Positions 25,226 to 37,429 of a DNA stretch of 64,000 bases are shown piece by piece. The DNA is from Cyrtodaria siliqua. Lineage: Eukaryota > Mollusca > Bivalvia > Adapedonta > Hiatellidae. The stretch lies in contig JAWPHD010004460.1 in the NCBI GenBank assembly GCA_037043455.1, forward strand, positions 1-64,000. Reading direction: 5' to 3'. The notes under the pieces were generated by a model. The model made no database searches and had not been told where the DNA came from. It saw only the letters and a program-made list of their open reading frames with translations. Each line of letters begins with the position of its first letter. Positions within the stretch are counted from its first letter, which is position 1. Both the position numbers and the translations under genes were made by a program.

Positions 25226-25659
25226 AGTTACTTAAATGTTTACAAACTTTCATTTAAGCATCATTGACCTTTTTATTAGATCACCTGAGCCGAAGGCTAT
25301 ATTGGGATCACTCTTCGTCCGTCGTCGTTAACTTTTCTTCAAACAACTTCTCCTCAGAAACCGCTTGGCTAATTTTGACAAAGTACCCACTCGAAAAAAT
25401 AATTAAAAACAAAACTTCTGGTACGTAAAATATTGAGTATGAAATTTGTAGGCTGTGTCCCGTTTCTTCCATTTACGGCGAATTTATTGTCGTACCTTAT
25501 TTTTTTCCAAATCTAACAGCAGTGTTATACCTATTGATGAAGTTTTTTTTTGTTTTTGTTTTTGTATTTAATATAAATAAAACATGTAGGGTATTTAAAA
25601 CAATGATTATAATCAAAATTATTGCCTAAAAATAATTCCCCCTTTCCTGTAAAATCGCG

Positions 25660-25884
25660 CTAAAATTCCCCCACCCAAGGGTGTGGGTCGCAGTCCCCCA
25701 AAACAGAGTGACGGCCCTGCCAGCTCTGATGGCTTGCGGAACGTCGGGGGTTCTACCCAGGTAACCAACCGCCTGGTTGGAGGGGCATCTGGGGTCTTCC
25801 TCCACCAATGGAAGCTGGAAAGTCGACATATGACCTTAGCTGTTGGTGCGACTATAAAATCCCAATTCAATTCAATTCAATTTT
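25660..25884 (+). mobile_element. V-domain-type SINE, diverged head
   Basis: Shares the core ('gggttctacccaggta', 'ggggtcttcctccaccaatg') and tail ('gttggtgcgactataaaatc') with 27609-27854. The 5' part is C-rich and has no clear A or B box. Lies just before copy B of the duplication. Overlapping reading frames on both strands are spurious. Confidence 0.75.
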
Positions 25885-27258
25885 TCTACATCCATATTTC
25901 AAATAATTATTTGAACAATTGAAAACAAATTCTGTTTACAAATTTATAAAATTCTGTTTGTTTGTTTGTTACACAGTTTGATCAGACAGGATCCTATACT
26001 GTGATACATCCTGTTTGATATATGTAAGGTGTCAATTATGTGATTGCTGGGGTGTAAATTATTTAATGACCCCCCATTAAACAGCCATTTAGTGTCCCAC
26101 TTCCTTTGTGGATTGATTGGATTAAAGGTTTTATGGTTCTCTAAAAAAAAGTGGGTCATGTAATACTTAGTTAATGACTTCTGCACTGTTTTGACTGCCA
26201 GCAATTTATAAATTGATTATATCTGGTTAGACTTAAATTTGGGCATGATAAAAGCCAGTCAAGTATCATTTAAACCACATTCAAACGTTTATTATTTTTG
26301 GTGAATTTTAATTTAATTTTCATAATATTGATTTGAGACTCCAGTAATTTATTTTATTTAAGTGTTGTTTTTTTTAAAGACTAAAAGCATCCCAATAGTT
26401 CTTCTACATTACTTGCATTTTTGCAAATCATTGTTAATTAATATTTGAATTATTTAAATCAAATTGTATTTGCCTTCTAATTGTTGATTATATTACAACA
26501 ATACTATATTTAAAGCTAACAGAGGTGTCTGCAACATGCCAATTTGTCCGCTGACGTATTTGACCACACGTAAGTGCCGAATATGCCCGCAACAAGCGAA
26601 TATCTTCGCCGTATATTTATGGGGTGTCATAAACAATTTTTTCATATTGATCTGTAAATGTCGAAAGGTAGATTAGAGAGGAGATTTTGCTTACTAGTTT
26701 GTTAATTAACAAAATAAAATAGACTTGTAGCAGGGTCGCTGACATTTCCTTTGTATGTGCACAGTTGTAAATAATTTAATTGAAAATAAAACTCGTCAGA
26801 ATGACTTGTGTACTCTAACTACCAGTTATCAGAAGTTAGAGTATGGCAGACTGGTGAAATGAACATGCTACAAAACTAATAGAGTATGGTCTCATCTCAT
26901 TGGTTGATTTAAACACTTTGATGGGCTGTGGTCATCTCGATGATTAAATCAAACAAATCGATACACATAGAAGCAATTGATATAATTATCATAAATAATG
27001 ATTTAATTAATTGGCATAAACCATTATTAACAGTTATTTATGTTGATATAAAGAAAACAGATTTAAATAAAGATGAAGAATGAAAAACTGATAAATAAAG
27101 AAAAGAATAAAATGAATGAAAAAAAAGATAATGGGGAATTCTATAAAATAAAAAAAAGCAGCGCACAACATAATTCAGTGGTACCGTATATATATGCGTT
27201 GAGCGATTTAACATGAGAGTCTGAGAACAGGTGAAATAGCCGAGTGATATATTTTTAT

Positions 27259-28648
27259 ATCACCTGAGGTCAAGGCGAGGGCCAATTTTGACCAAACTTC
27301 ACATGGATGAATGCTTATTAGATTTGTTAAAATTAGGTCATCACAACATCCTTAAAAAGTCTTCTTCTCTAAAACCACGAGGCACAGAGCTCTCATGTAT
27401 TACATGTAGCATCAGCTTATGGACATCTACTAAGTTTGTTAAAATGGTGACCCTGGGGTCAAATTTGGCTCCACTCCGGGGCCACAGGTTTACATAGACT
27501 TATATAAAGAAAAAAGTAAATCTTCTCTGAAACTGAATGAGCCAGAGGTTTAATATTTTGCATTACTATAAGATTATGGTCCTTTACCAAGTTTGTTCAA
27601 ATGGTGACTAACGTCTCTGACTTGAAATCACTTGCCCCTCACCGCTGTAGGTTCGATCCCTAAGGGGCCTAGGAATCTTTATGTGAGGAAGCTATCCAGC
27701 TGGCTTGCGGAACGTCGGTGGTTCTACCCAGGTGCTCGTCCGTGCACGAAAATTGCCCGGAGGGGCACCTGGGGCCTTCCTCCACCAATGGAAGCTGGAA
27801 AGTCGCCATATGACCTTAGCTGTTGGTGCGACTATAAAATCCAATTCAATCAATAAATGGTGACCCTGGGGTCACATTTGGCCCCGCTCCAGGGATCACA
27901 TGTGTATAGGGAAAACTTAAAAAATCTTCTTCTCTGAAACTATTTGAGCCAGATGTATAATATTTTGCATTTGCTATAAGCTAATGGTCCTCTACCAAGT
28001 TTGTTCAAATGGTGACACTGGTGTCAAATTTGGTCCAGCCCCGGGGTCACAGTTTTACATAGACTTATATAGGAAAAAAATCAAAAATCTTCTTCTCTAA
28101 AACTACAAGAGCCACAGTTTAATATTTTGCATTTACTATAAGATTATGGCCCTTTACCAAGTTTGTTTAAATGGTGACCCTGGGTCACATTTGGTCCGCC
28201 CTGGGGGTCACAGTTTTACATAGACTTGTATAGGGAAAAACTTTAAAAAATCTCTTAAACTGCAAGAGCCAGAGGTTTAATATTTTGCATTTGCTATAAG
28301 CTTATGGACCTCCACCAAGTTTGTTCAAATGGTGACCCTAGGGGCACATATTTTACATAGACTAATATAGGAAAAAACTTAAAAAATCTCCTTCTCTAAA
28401 ACCACAAGGCACACAGCTCTCATATATTACACATAGCCCTGGGGTCACATTTGGCCATGCCTCAGGGGTTACACTCTACCACCTTCATTTTACATTTGAT
28501 CTTTACCAAACTGTGTCAGTGTCTTTATATCAATGTTTTTAACACAACAGAGGCAACATTTCTTGAACGATCTTAACCAAACTTGCACAGATTGTATATG
28601 ACCATGAGATTTGGAAGAAGTTTGATAATGGGCGAGTACTCAGGTGAT
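27259..28648. mobile_element. tandem-unit element with 10-bp inverted ends (copy B)
   Basis: Duplicate of 1157-2518 with the same inverted ends at 27259-27268 and 28639-28648. One roughly 165-bp unit is interrupted by the SINE at 27609-27854. Confidence 0.7.
27609..27854 (+). mobile_element. V-domain-type SINE with target-site duplication
   Basis: A tRNA-like head with a B box ('ggttcgatccc'), then a core with 'gtggttctacccaggtgc' and 'ggggcacctggggccttcct' that resembles the V-domain core of bivalve SINEs, then the tail 'gttggtgcgactataaaatc' and 'caattcaatcaa'. It is flanked by the 10-bp direct repeat 'aaatggtgac' (27599-27608 and 27855-27864). Copy A has the empty site, so the insertion probably followed the duplication. 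Confidence 0.88.
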
Positions 28649-28979
28649 CGATATAGGGCCATCTTTGCCCTCTTGTTTGAATTATTCCCCTTTGGAAAAT
28701 AGTTTAACCCGAAACTTAACCTTGCCTTTTACAACTAATTGTGGCTAATAATTATCAAAGTTCTAGGTTTACAACAACGAAAGCTCTTGTTTATGATAGA
28801 GTTTTAACAAATGATATAAAATTAACCCATGAGGGTTTGCATTCAGAAATAACATACTGTTGAGTTTTAATTTCAAACCAAATGCATGAAATGTATACGT
28901 GTGTTTTTACAAAAATACTATAAACAACTATTACAAATCAGTTTGCTTGAAGTTATTGCTTTTTAACTGATATTTTCAG

Positions 28980-29105
28980 TATACCACTGCGGGCAGTTTG
29001 TTTATACGGTGTGTTGTAGTGTCGGTGCCCAGACTCGGGCATCAGCATCTTTTCCAGCCTTCAATGAAATGGCAGTGGTATACATATGGATTTTTGAGAT
29101 GACAT
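28980..29105 (+). CDS. putative exon a of unknown gene (copy B)
   Basis: Counterpart of 2849-2974: same 126-nt length, same 'ttttcag' acceptor and 'gtaagt' donor, and the same open frame, with Ala-to-Val, Leu-to-Arg, Thr-to-Ala and Asp-to-Asn changes relative to A. The open frame has survived in both copies. Confidence 0.45.
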
Positions 29106-29629
29106 GTAAGTTGATACTCATTAACTAGAAATTATTCTAAACCAAAACCTATTTTGATTACAGATCACACATACATCATGTTCAAAATCCCTAGAAAATT
29201 CGGTGGATCATATTTTCAACACTTTGTCCGCCAGTCCTTTCACCAGTCCCTCTGTCTCTCTTTTATTGCCCATAGCATAATTTGGAAGTACTAATGGGAC
29301 TGGAATGAAACTTCACGCAATAATAGAGGGCAATGAGTGGGAAGTGTAAGAACCATAACTCTTCATTCAAATTAGAGTTATTGCCCATTAGAATGTTATA
29401 CTTATAATTTTTGTCTGGAGCTGTCGACATCTTTGCATATCTGATGACAGTGCGCATTATGAGCATGATGAAGTTTGCAACATCAAAAGTAGATGAATTT
29501 CAATAAATGAAGGCTTCATTTGGTTAAAAGTTTGCTATGTAACAATTCTGGTCTGCCTGGAGAGAAAACAAATGTTGCTGTCTAAACATTATTTAATTAT
29601 TTATTGAATAGCAAACTGTATATTAATAT

Positions 29630-30205
29630 TAATTCTAACACTACCTCCGCAGTCTTTCATATACACAAAGAAGAGAGACAGCTGCATATTATTCTTTGAT
29701 AAAATACAGCTCTTCCATTAATTCCCTGCGTATATTTCATCCGTTGGAAGCGCCACGTTACATGACGCCACTTGGTAAATATATGTCACGAAGACAAACT
29801 CAACAGTAATTTTAATGAAATTTTACAAAATACTTGCCATGCTCCCAAACCGTGCACACCCCCGATATAAACCCATCATATGCATCAGTACATATAACAT
29901 TATTAAGCATCTTGAACAAGCTGAGAACGTTTGACTTAATTGTTTGTCACTTGACTAATAGTGCATACGGGGGCGCCCAGTGTAACAGCCTGTAAACATA
30001 GCAGCCTGATTACCTTGACCTCCGAGATAATATATAGTGCCCCAAAAAAAGTGTAAACAATCGGTGAATAAAATACAGTTAGTCGTTCAGATGCGAGTAA
30101 TAAAGTCACTCATGATAACGCTCTCGTTATTTAATTACTACGCATCCGAACTCTTAACTGTATTTTATTTACCGATAAAACACAGGTACCTATTTATTAT
30201 TTCTT
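29630..30205. other. roughly 575-bp block private to copy B
   Basis: Lies between sequences that are adjacent in copy A (about 3447). Its end is an inverted repeat (30061-30175): 'tcggtgaataaaatacag' pairs with 'ctgtattttatttaccga', and 'cagatgcgagtaa' pairs with 'ttactacgcatccg'. Consistent with an insertion after the duplication. No coding frame. Confidence 0.7.
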
Positions 30206-30232
30206 AAGTAAACAAAATAAATATATATATTT

Positions 30233-30461
30233 GGCTGGGAGTTGATGGCGTGCTCCTGTAATCCAGTTACTTGGAAGCCAGGGTCTGAAGGCGGGGTCCT
30301 ACTGTCAGAGTGAATATGTCGATCGGACATCCGCACTAAGCCCGGCATCAATATGGGCTGCCCGGGAGAGCCCAGGCATGTCCAGTGTATAAGGAGGTAA
30401 GTATCGGTTTGCGCTCGTGACTAGGCACCTGATAGTAGCCAGTCCAATAAAACTTTTTTTT
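30233..30461 (+). pseudogene. 7SL (SRP) RNA-derived sequence, copy B
   Basis: Duplicate of 3476-3722, also in the intron before exon b. Its helix-6 hairpin is cleaner (gggctgcccgggagagccc), but the helix-8 region is shorter than in A ('ggtttgcgctcgtgactagg'). It ends in T8. The shared defect in helix 8 shows the element was already incomplete before the duplication. Confidence 0.85.
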
Positions 30462-30505
30462 ATATCTAAATATATTTTTTTAATGACCATCTTTTCTATT
30501 TGCAG

Positions 30506-30550
30506 ATTCATGTTCTCAAGGTCTTCGTGGAAAAAAATATTCCAAGCCCG
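30506..30550 (+). CDS. putative exon b of unknown gene (copy B)
   Basis: Counterpart of 3782-3826. It differs by two A-to-T changes that alter one Lys codon to Tyr (LRGKKYSKP) and keep the length. The acceptor 'ctatttgcag' and donor 'gtagga' are unchanged. Confidence 0.4.
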
Positions 30551-31099
30551 GTAGGACTGTCTTACCAACTTTCAGTGCTGTTACCTGAGATTATTATATG
30601 TATAAAATCTCAGCCTTCTTTTTTTTTTTTAAATTTCACTAAAGGTGATATGATATGGTTGTCATTTTATGACCCAGCTTTATTTATAGGCAAACAATTT
30701 GCAAGTTATGAGGTTGTGTTAAACCAACTATTGTTTTCAAGTAATTGCTTTCTAAGTACTTTTTATGCACCATTTAAACAAGTTAGAGGAGATGACTTAC
30801 ATATATAGCATTAGGCTTGTCCATCCCATCTGTACTTACATATATGTACATACATCCCGGTTTTGTGTCTGAGCCATAACTCAACCATTGAATGGATAAT
30901 AAAGATATTGGACAAAAAAAGGATTAAAAAGCAACATTTCTGTATTAAGTCACTGCTTATTGACAAATGGATTGCCAGTGTTGGGATAAAATTGTGTTGT
31001 GTAGATGCATTGCTGCCTGTATTCTATTAGATTAATTTTGGTTTAATCTACCACCATAGATTATGTGTTTTGATCAAGGTCTATTCTAATAAAACGGTG

Positions 31100-32368
31100 T
31101 ATTTGGCAATGATAAACAACTCTAGTAAAATAGTTTGATGAACCAGTATATTAAAATAGTCACTGACATTTATAAACCAGTCTAGTAGAACAGTCACTGA
31201 CATGGATGAACCAGTCCAGTAGAATAAATTAATTGACATGGATGAACCAGCCCAGCAGAATAATTTAACTGACATGGATGAACCAGTCCAGTAGAATAGT
31301 CACTGACATGTATAACCCAGTCTAGTAGAATAATGTTACTGACATGGATGAACCAGTCCAGTAGAATAGTCACTGACATGTATAAACCAGTCTAGTAGAA
31401 CAGTCACTGACATGGATGAACCAGCCCAGTAGAATAAATTAACTGACATGGATGAACCAGCCCAGCAGAATAATTTAACTGACACGGATGAACCAGTCCA
31501 GTAGAATAGTCACTGACATGTACAAACCAGTCTAGTAGAACAGTCACTGACATGGATGAACCAGTCCAATAGAATAGTCACTGACATGTATAAACCAGTC
31601 CAGTAGAACAGTCACTGACATGGACGAACCAGTCCAGTAGAATAGTCACTGACATGTATAAACCAGTCTAGTAGAACGGGCACTGACATGGATGAACCAG
31701 TCTAGTAGAACAGTCACTGACATGTATGAACCAGTCCAGTAGAATAAGCACTGCCATGTATAAACCAGTCTAGTAGAACAGTCACTGACATGGATGAACC
31801 AGCCCAGCAGAATAATTTAACTGACATGGATGAACCAGTCCAGTAGAATAATGTAACTGACATGGATAAACCTGTCCAGTAGAACAGTTACTGACATGGA
31901 TGAACCAGTCCAGTAGAATAGTCACTGACATGTATAAACCAGTCTAGTAGAACAGTCACTGACGTGGATGAACCAGTCCAGTAGAATAGTCACTGACATG
32001 TATAAACCAGTTTAGTAGAACAGTCACTGACATGGATGAACCAGTCCAGTAGAATAGTTACTGACATGTATAAACCGGTCTAGTAGAATAATGTTACTGA
32101 CATGGATGAACCAGTCCAATAGAATAGTCACTGACATGTATAAACCAGTCTAGTAGAACAGTCACTGACATGGATGAACCAGTCCAGTAGAATAGTCACT
32201 GACATGTATAAACCAGTCTAGTAAAATAATGTTAAGAAATGGATGAAACAGTCCAGTAGAATAGTCACTGACATGTTAAAACCAGTCTTGTTAAATAGTG
32301 TAACTGTCGTGGATGAACCAATCTATAATTATAGTGTAAGTGTCATGAATGAACCAATCAAGCGTAAT
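31100..32368. repeat. 34-bp minisatellite (copy B)
   Basis: Same family as 4340-6692 but about half the length (about 36 units). It is dominated by a two-unit (68-bp) alternation of 'tgtataaaccagtctagtag' and 'tggatgaaccagtccagtag'. Copy A is dominated by single 'cctgtag' units instead, so each array homogenised separately after the duplication. Confidence 0.93.
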
Positions 32369-32444
32369 GTAAAAAGACCCCTAACCATTTTTTATAGCAA
32401 TTCTTATAGTAGATGTAATTCTAATTTCTTCTTCTTAATTGCAG

Positions 32445-32545
32445 CTGGCAATAGAGATTGCTATGATACAGCAAGGCATATCGCGGGTACAAGCGGAATT
32501 CACCATGTGGATGAAACACTAAAACTAAATGCCAACCGGACTTAA
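32445..32545 (+). CDS. putative last exon c of unknown gene (copy B)
   Basis: Counterpart of 6739-6839, with the same frame and stop. The intron end carries about 30 bp absent from A, giving a longer pyrimidine tract ('ctaatttcttcttcttaatt') before the acceptor. Differences from A include Ser-to-Asn, Gly-to-Cys, Ser-to-Ala and Ser-to-Lys. Confidence 0.42.
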
Positions 32546-34549
32546 AAGTGTAGTGTAGTCATTTTCGGACAGTATCGAAATATCACTGCCAGGTAGCACA
32601 CCTGGAACATCATCATATTTATACTATTTAATTGACAATACAAGCACAGGCTTATAGTCCAACAAATAATAATGGTTTTAGTTTTATATTGTGTATGAAC
32701 AAAACAAATTGCTGATGTTGGTCATAGTTTAAGTTACTTATTTGTTTAATATGAAGATAATGTTTCTAAATTAATTTGGGCAGAGGCAGAACAACACAGC
32801 TTTTCTTTTTTGCATATGTATAGTATTTGTCCTTCTTTGCAAATTCAAGTTCAAACAAATGACATTTTTGAAGCTATTGACTTTATTGTAATTGTATTTG
32901 AAGTTGAATTATATTAATTCAAACTGTTTCAGGTTATGACTTGATAAATGTTATGCCATCAGTATGTTCCTGGGATGGTAAATAATTTGAGAACAACAAT
33001 CTACACTTTTTTCAATTAATTTACATAGAAATATTTTAGCAGAGTAAAAAATATAATTGAATTATTTTTATAAAAACAAACATGAAACATTAAAAGGCAA
33101 TTCTGTGGGCCTTGGTTTATAAAAAATCCTGCGTAAGGAAACGTAATTTTACAAACTCTACAAGCAAAATTTCAATAGTTATATTGCCAATATTTGAATT
33201 GTTTGGGTGTTTGTTAATTATTTATCATGCTTACTATCATCAAAGAAGTATTTGAGTGAGATTATTGTAACCATTAGTAATATTTAGGACACATTCAAGT
33301 CCTTTTCATTTGCAGTAGCATCAGATTGTTCATATGTTCGGGGTTCAGGGTCAACTGAATATTTTCCATTTTTAATAACCTTTTTTCATATAATTTGTTT
33401 TACTTGCCACACATATTTTTAAAATCTTGGATTTTTTAAAAACTTATAGTGTCATTATTTTTTCATAACTTCCTTATTGGATATCAATGTTAATATTTAT
33501 TTAAAAAGCTCGAAGCAAATCGAGTTCGCATGTAAATAATTGCTATACTCCCGTAAGAACGTATTATGTTGTGACATTTACAGTTTGTCGGTCTGTTCGT
33601 TCGTCTGAATGTCTGTTAATTTTTTGGCAGGTATAAGGTCTACAACAATGAAAAACATCTTCAGCATGATCCAAAAAAAACACATCTTATAAAGGACCAT
33701 AACTCCCTGAATTATACTGTTTGAATTATTTCCCTTTGAAAAAAGTGTAACCTGGAACTCAACTTATAATTTACCAATGATTGTAATTGTGGCTAATAAC
33801 TTTCAAAGCGTTAGATCTGCTGTTATTGCACTTATAATTTATTTAATTTTTACATATGATTCCACTGTTTTTAATTTATTTATTACCTCTTGCAGAAAAC
33901 AAATATAAAAGAAAAACTCAAAATTGTATTTAAAGGGACACCAGGCAAGCGTTAATTTTTAAAAACTAGCGGCATTCCAATATTATATTCAAACCTATAG
34001 TAGAATCAGAAGAGAAAGTTGAAAATGTCATTTAATTATATGGAAGCAGGTGTAAAGTTAAAATATTACTGGATTAATAAAAGCGAGATGTAAATTTTAA
34101 TGCTTGATAAAAAATTCAAAATTGCTGTATGTCTCTTTAATTATATGCAAGCATGTGATACTGCATAAAAAAACAAGGTGCTAATGCTAATAAATGTTCA
34201 AGAATCGCAATTGTCCCTCTTTAATAAACAATAAAGGCTACTTTTCTATGTCAATTGCTATTTCATGACTATAAAATTTCCGGATGGACACTTTGGGAGC
34301 CAGAACATACTCTGTCCTCACTCCCCTCTCTATTGCATATAATTTATGAATTACATCATGTACATGTAACATTAATTTCATCTCAACCAACCCCATAAAA
34401 AGCACATACATAAAATTGTTATGAAGTATCTGTTTTATATTTATGTATATTTAATAGATTTTAATTATATGTTCAATAGATGATATCTTGTTATATATAT
34501 ATATATATATATATATAAATATGTATTTATTTTGACTACCTCATTTAAC

Positions 34550-34977
34550 TAGGGCCCCGTGTGGTTCCCGCGGGCCCCCGTTTGGTCACGGGGCAAAGAA
34601 GAGGGCCACTGCAGATGATGAGATCCCTTTGGAGGGGTAGGCAGAGGGGTAGATTCCCCCCAAATTCAGGTTCATTTTATCATTTTTTGTTCATGTTCAT
34701 TTAAGGTCTTCATCATGATCCCTGCATTGTTTCAGGTGCTATCTTACTCGCATCAAAAGAACAGTGACAGAAAAACAATAAACATGGCTCCAGCATAAAT
34801 GGAGTTTCTACGATAGAATTTGTAGCAACTATGCAGTTCAGGGTGAGAAGGTTCTAGGCCCATTTTCCATATTTTATCTCGATGTACATGGAAGATGAGC
34901 CTGGCATGTTCATGCATGTTAGGCACCATATAACCTTTTCATGTGTTGGTGCGCCTTAAAACACAATTCAACCAAAG
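34550..34977 (+). mobile_element. SINE-like element with 8-bp target-site duplication
   Basis: GC-rich start ('agggccccgtgtggttcccg'), body of about 400 bp, and tail 'gttggtgcgccttaaaacac' plus 'aattcaa'. Flanked by 'catttaac' at 34542-34549 and 34978-34985. Copy A has the empty site. The body differs from the V-domain SINE, but the last roughly 25 bp are shared with it. Related to the two elements in the Kv intron. Confidence 0.85.
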
Positions 34978-36910
34978 CATTTAACTTGTATCTTGCTTCG
35001 ACTCTGTGCACAGCAGTAGTTATCAAGTTGAGATATACATCTGTAATATCATATCCATATTGCAATGCAAATTACAAATTTATAGATAAAATAAATAACC
35101 CTGTCAATTTATATTGTCTTGTTTGTTAATCCCCAGCAGTTAATATCTTGGCAAGTTCAAAGGCTAGGCACACATGATTGCATTTTGTGTTACAGTGTTT
35201 GAATGTTAAATAAATCTTTATTTTGTTTAAATTACGGCATCCCTTTAGTTTTTCAACTTGACTTGCATATTTGCAAATCATTATCAATATTTCAATAGTT
35301 CAAAGCAAATTGTTTCGGCATTTTAATAGATGTTGATCATATTGAACCAGGGCTTTATCAGCCCAGATTGAACCTAATATATATTTAGACCTATGGTAAA
35401 ATAACAAAGAAAAAAATTACAAATCCCAAGTGTTTTTACCTAGATTTAGATATATGCAAGCAGGTTTAAACTCAAAATAATACTGGATTACTAAACTGAG
35501 GTGCGTTATTAATTCTTAATAAAAACTTCAAAAATTGTCCTCTGTCCCTTTTTGAATGTGGTAATTATAGATACAAAACATCCCCAGCAATGTTTGTGGT
35601 CGTTATTCTGTTTTTGAGCAAAAACATACGTTAGTTTTGATAAACCCACTTATCTAACTTAAATGGTAAAAAAACAGGATAAGCGATCAATTTACCTATG
35701 TTTATGGCCATTACTATGTTTTCGAGCAAAAATGTAGGTTAGTTTCGATAAACCGAGTGAAAGCATAGTTTAGTTTAGCTAGTTATCAAACGTAATGGTG
35801 GAAAACTAGGATAATCAATCAATTAACCTATGTTTATGGCCATTACCCGTCTGTAGAATTTCCGATGTCAAAATCGGAATTTCGAAGATATCTGTGGAAA
35901 TATATCAAAAATCGCATGAAATGTTCGGAAAACAAGTCCGAATTTGGAAATACACATATTTTTTCGGAATATGTGTAGGACTTGCAAAATTTTCCGCGGA
36001 CATTACAATAATTTTCATTAGGAAAGTGCTTCAATGTGACATAGTTATTTTTTGATTCTGAAAAGAACATGAATAACTTTTAATTTTTTAGCATTGGTAA
36101 TTTGTTAGCACAATTATTTTTTTGAATGAAACATTTGCAGTGACATCGATGTATTTTGTAATGAATTTTAACATGTTATTTAATGTGAAATTGACTCTGA
36201 TTCGTGACAGGTAATTTGAAATTAGAAATTGTTATGCAATGTGTGCTCTACTCTAACAAAATAGATTTTATTTCATTAAGAATTGAGAAAACTATATATT
36301 TTCACGAATGCGAATCTAAGACTCATTTTTTTAGTTAAGTTATTTCCAGTCCAATGATATAACTTTTATAGCAACTGGTAGTTTTGAAAAAAATGACCAT
36401 CTGACACTTTTCACTAAATGACAACAATTCTGAAATACTTGAGTTTTAAAATCTATAGCTCATTTTCTTAGTTAGACTAGGTACAGTCAAATGATAAATA
36501 TTAAACTGTTATTTTCTAAACAAATTAAAAAAAAATGTTTTTGACAATGATTGATAAAAAAAAAACACTATTTCACTGTTAAGCATAAAATAAATTGTTT
36601 TACATAATTTGTAGCACATTTTAGGCCATATATGACGGTCAATTTTTTTTGTGGTAGTTTGTGATATTTTCTATTTAATACATAGAAATTCTATAAAAAC
36701 CCTGACTATGCTATATGCAAATAAGCACTACAATTGTTTTTAATTAGTTCATGTCTGTCTAAAAAAATTGAATATATTGTAAGTGCTTATTTGCAGTAAG
36801 CATTTAAAAAATCTTACTCCCAGATAGTACTAAATTATATTCATGATTCATTTTTAGTTTAAACTTATTTATTTTACATGGATTTAACGGAAGCTCTATG
36901 AACTTATTTG

Positions 36911-37062
36911 AATCACTGTCTTCCTGGGTAGAACCAGTACTAAGCAAATGCAGTTAAAGTGTCTTGCTCAGAGAAACAATGCATATGACGCAATGGCGGG
37001 GATCGAACCCATGACTTATCGATGATGGGTCCAACTCCATACCACAGCGCTCCACCTTTACA
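36911..37062 (-). mobile_element. second tRNA-derived SINE family (copy B, shortened)
   Basis: Counterpart of 11895-12162 keeping the tRNA-like head and central domain but lacking the tail region that copy A retains. A small deletion near 37034 also removes part of the tRNA-like arm. Confidence 0.75.
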
Positions 37063-37429
37063 CTTTCAACCCATTGATCATGAATACTCGAGATTAGCTA
37101 ATTAATACAGACATCCAACACTCGTACTAATATATTTATGATATCCATATGCTAATATCTTATTCTGAACACATCTGATGATTGTATATTAGGACTTTAT
37201 AGGCTGGCTGTGTCACAGTTAGTCATGTGACTTTCATTAGCCAATGAAACTGGTGCTTCTATATTCAAACATAAACGCAGTGTGTTTATGCAAAAAGATC
37301 TGTCGTATTTATTTGAAACAATAATAAATGATTACGAAATATATTGTTTTATAAGTGACTTGGGAGTGATACATTAACTTATAAAACAAGGATATACATG
37401 TACATTATTCATGCAGGATACCATTAAAG

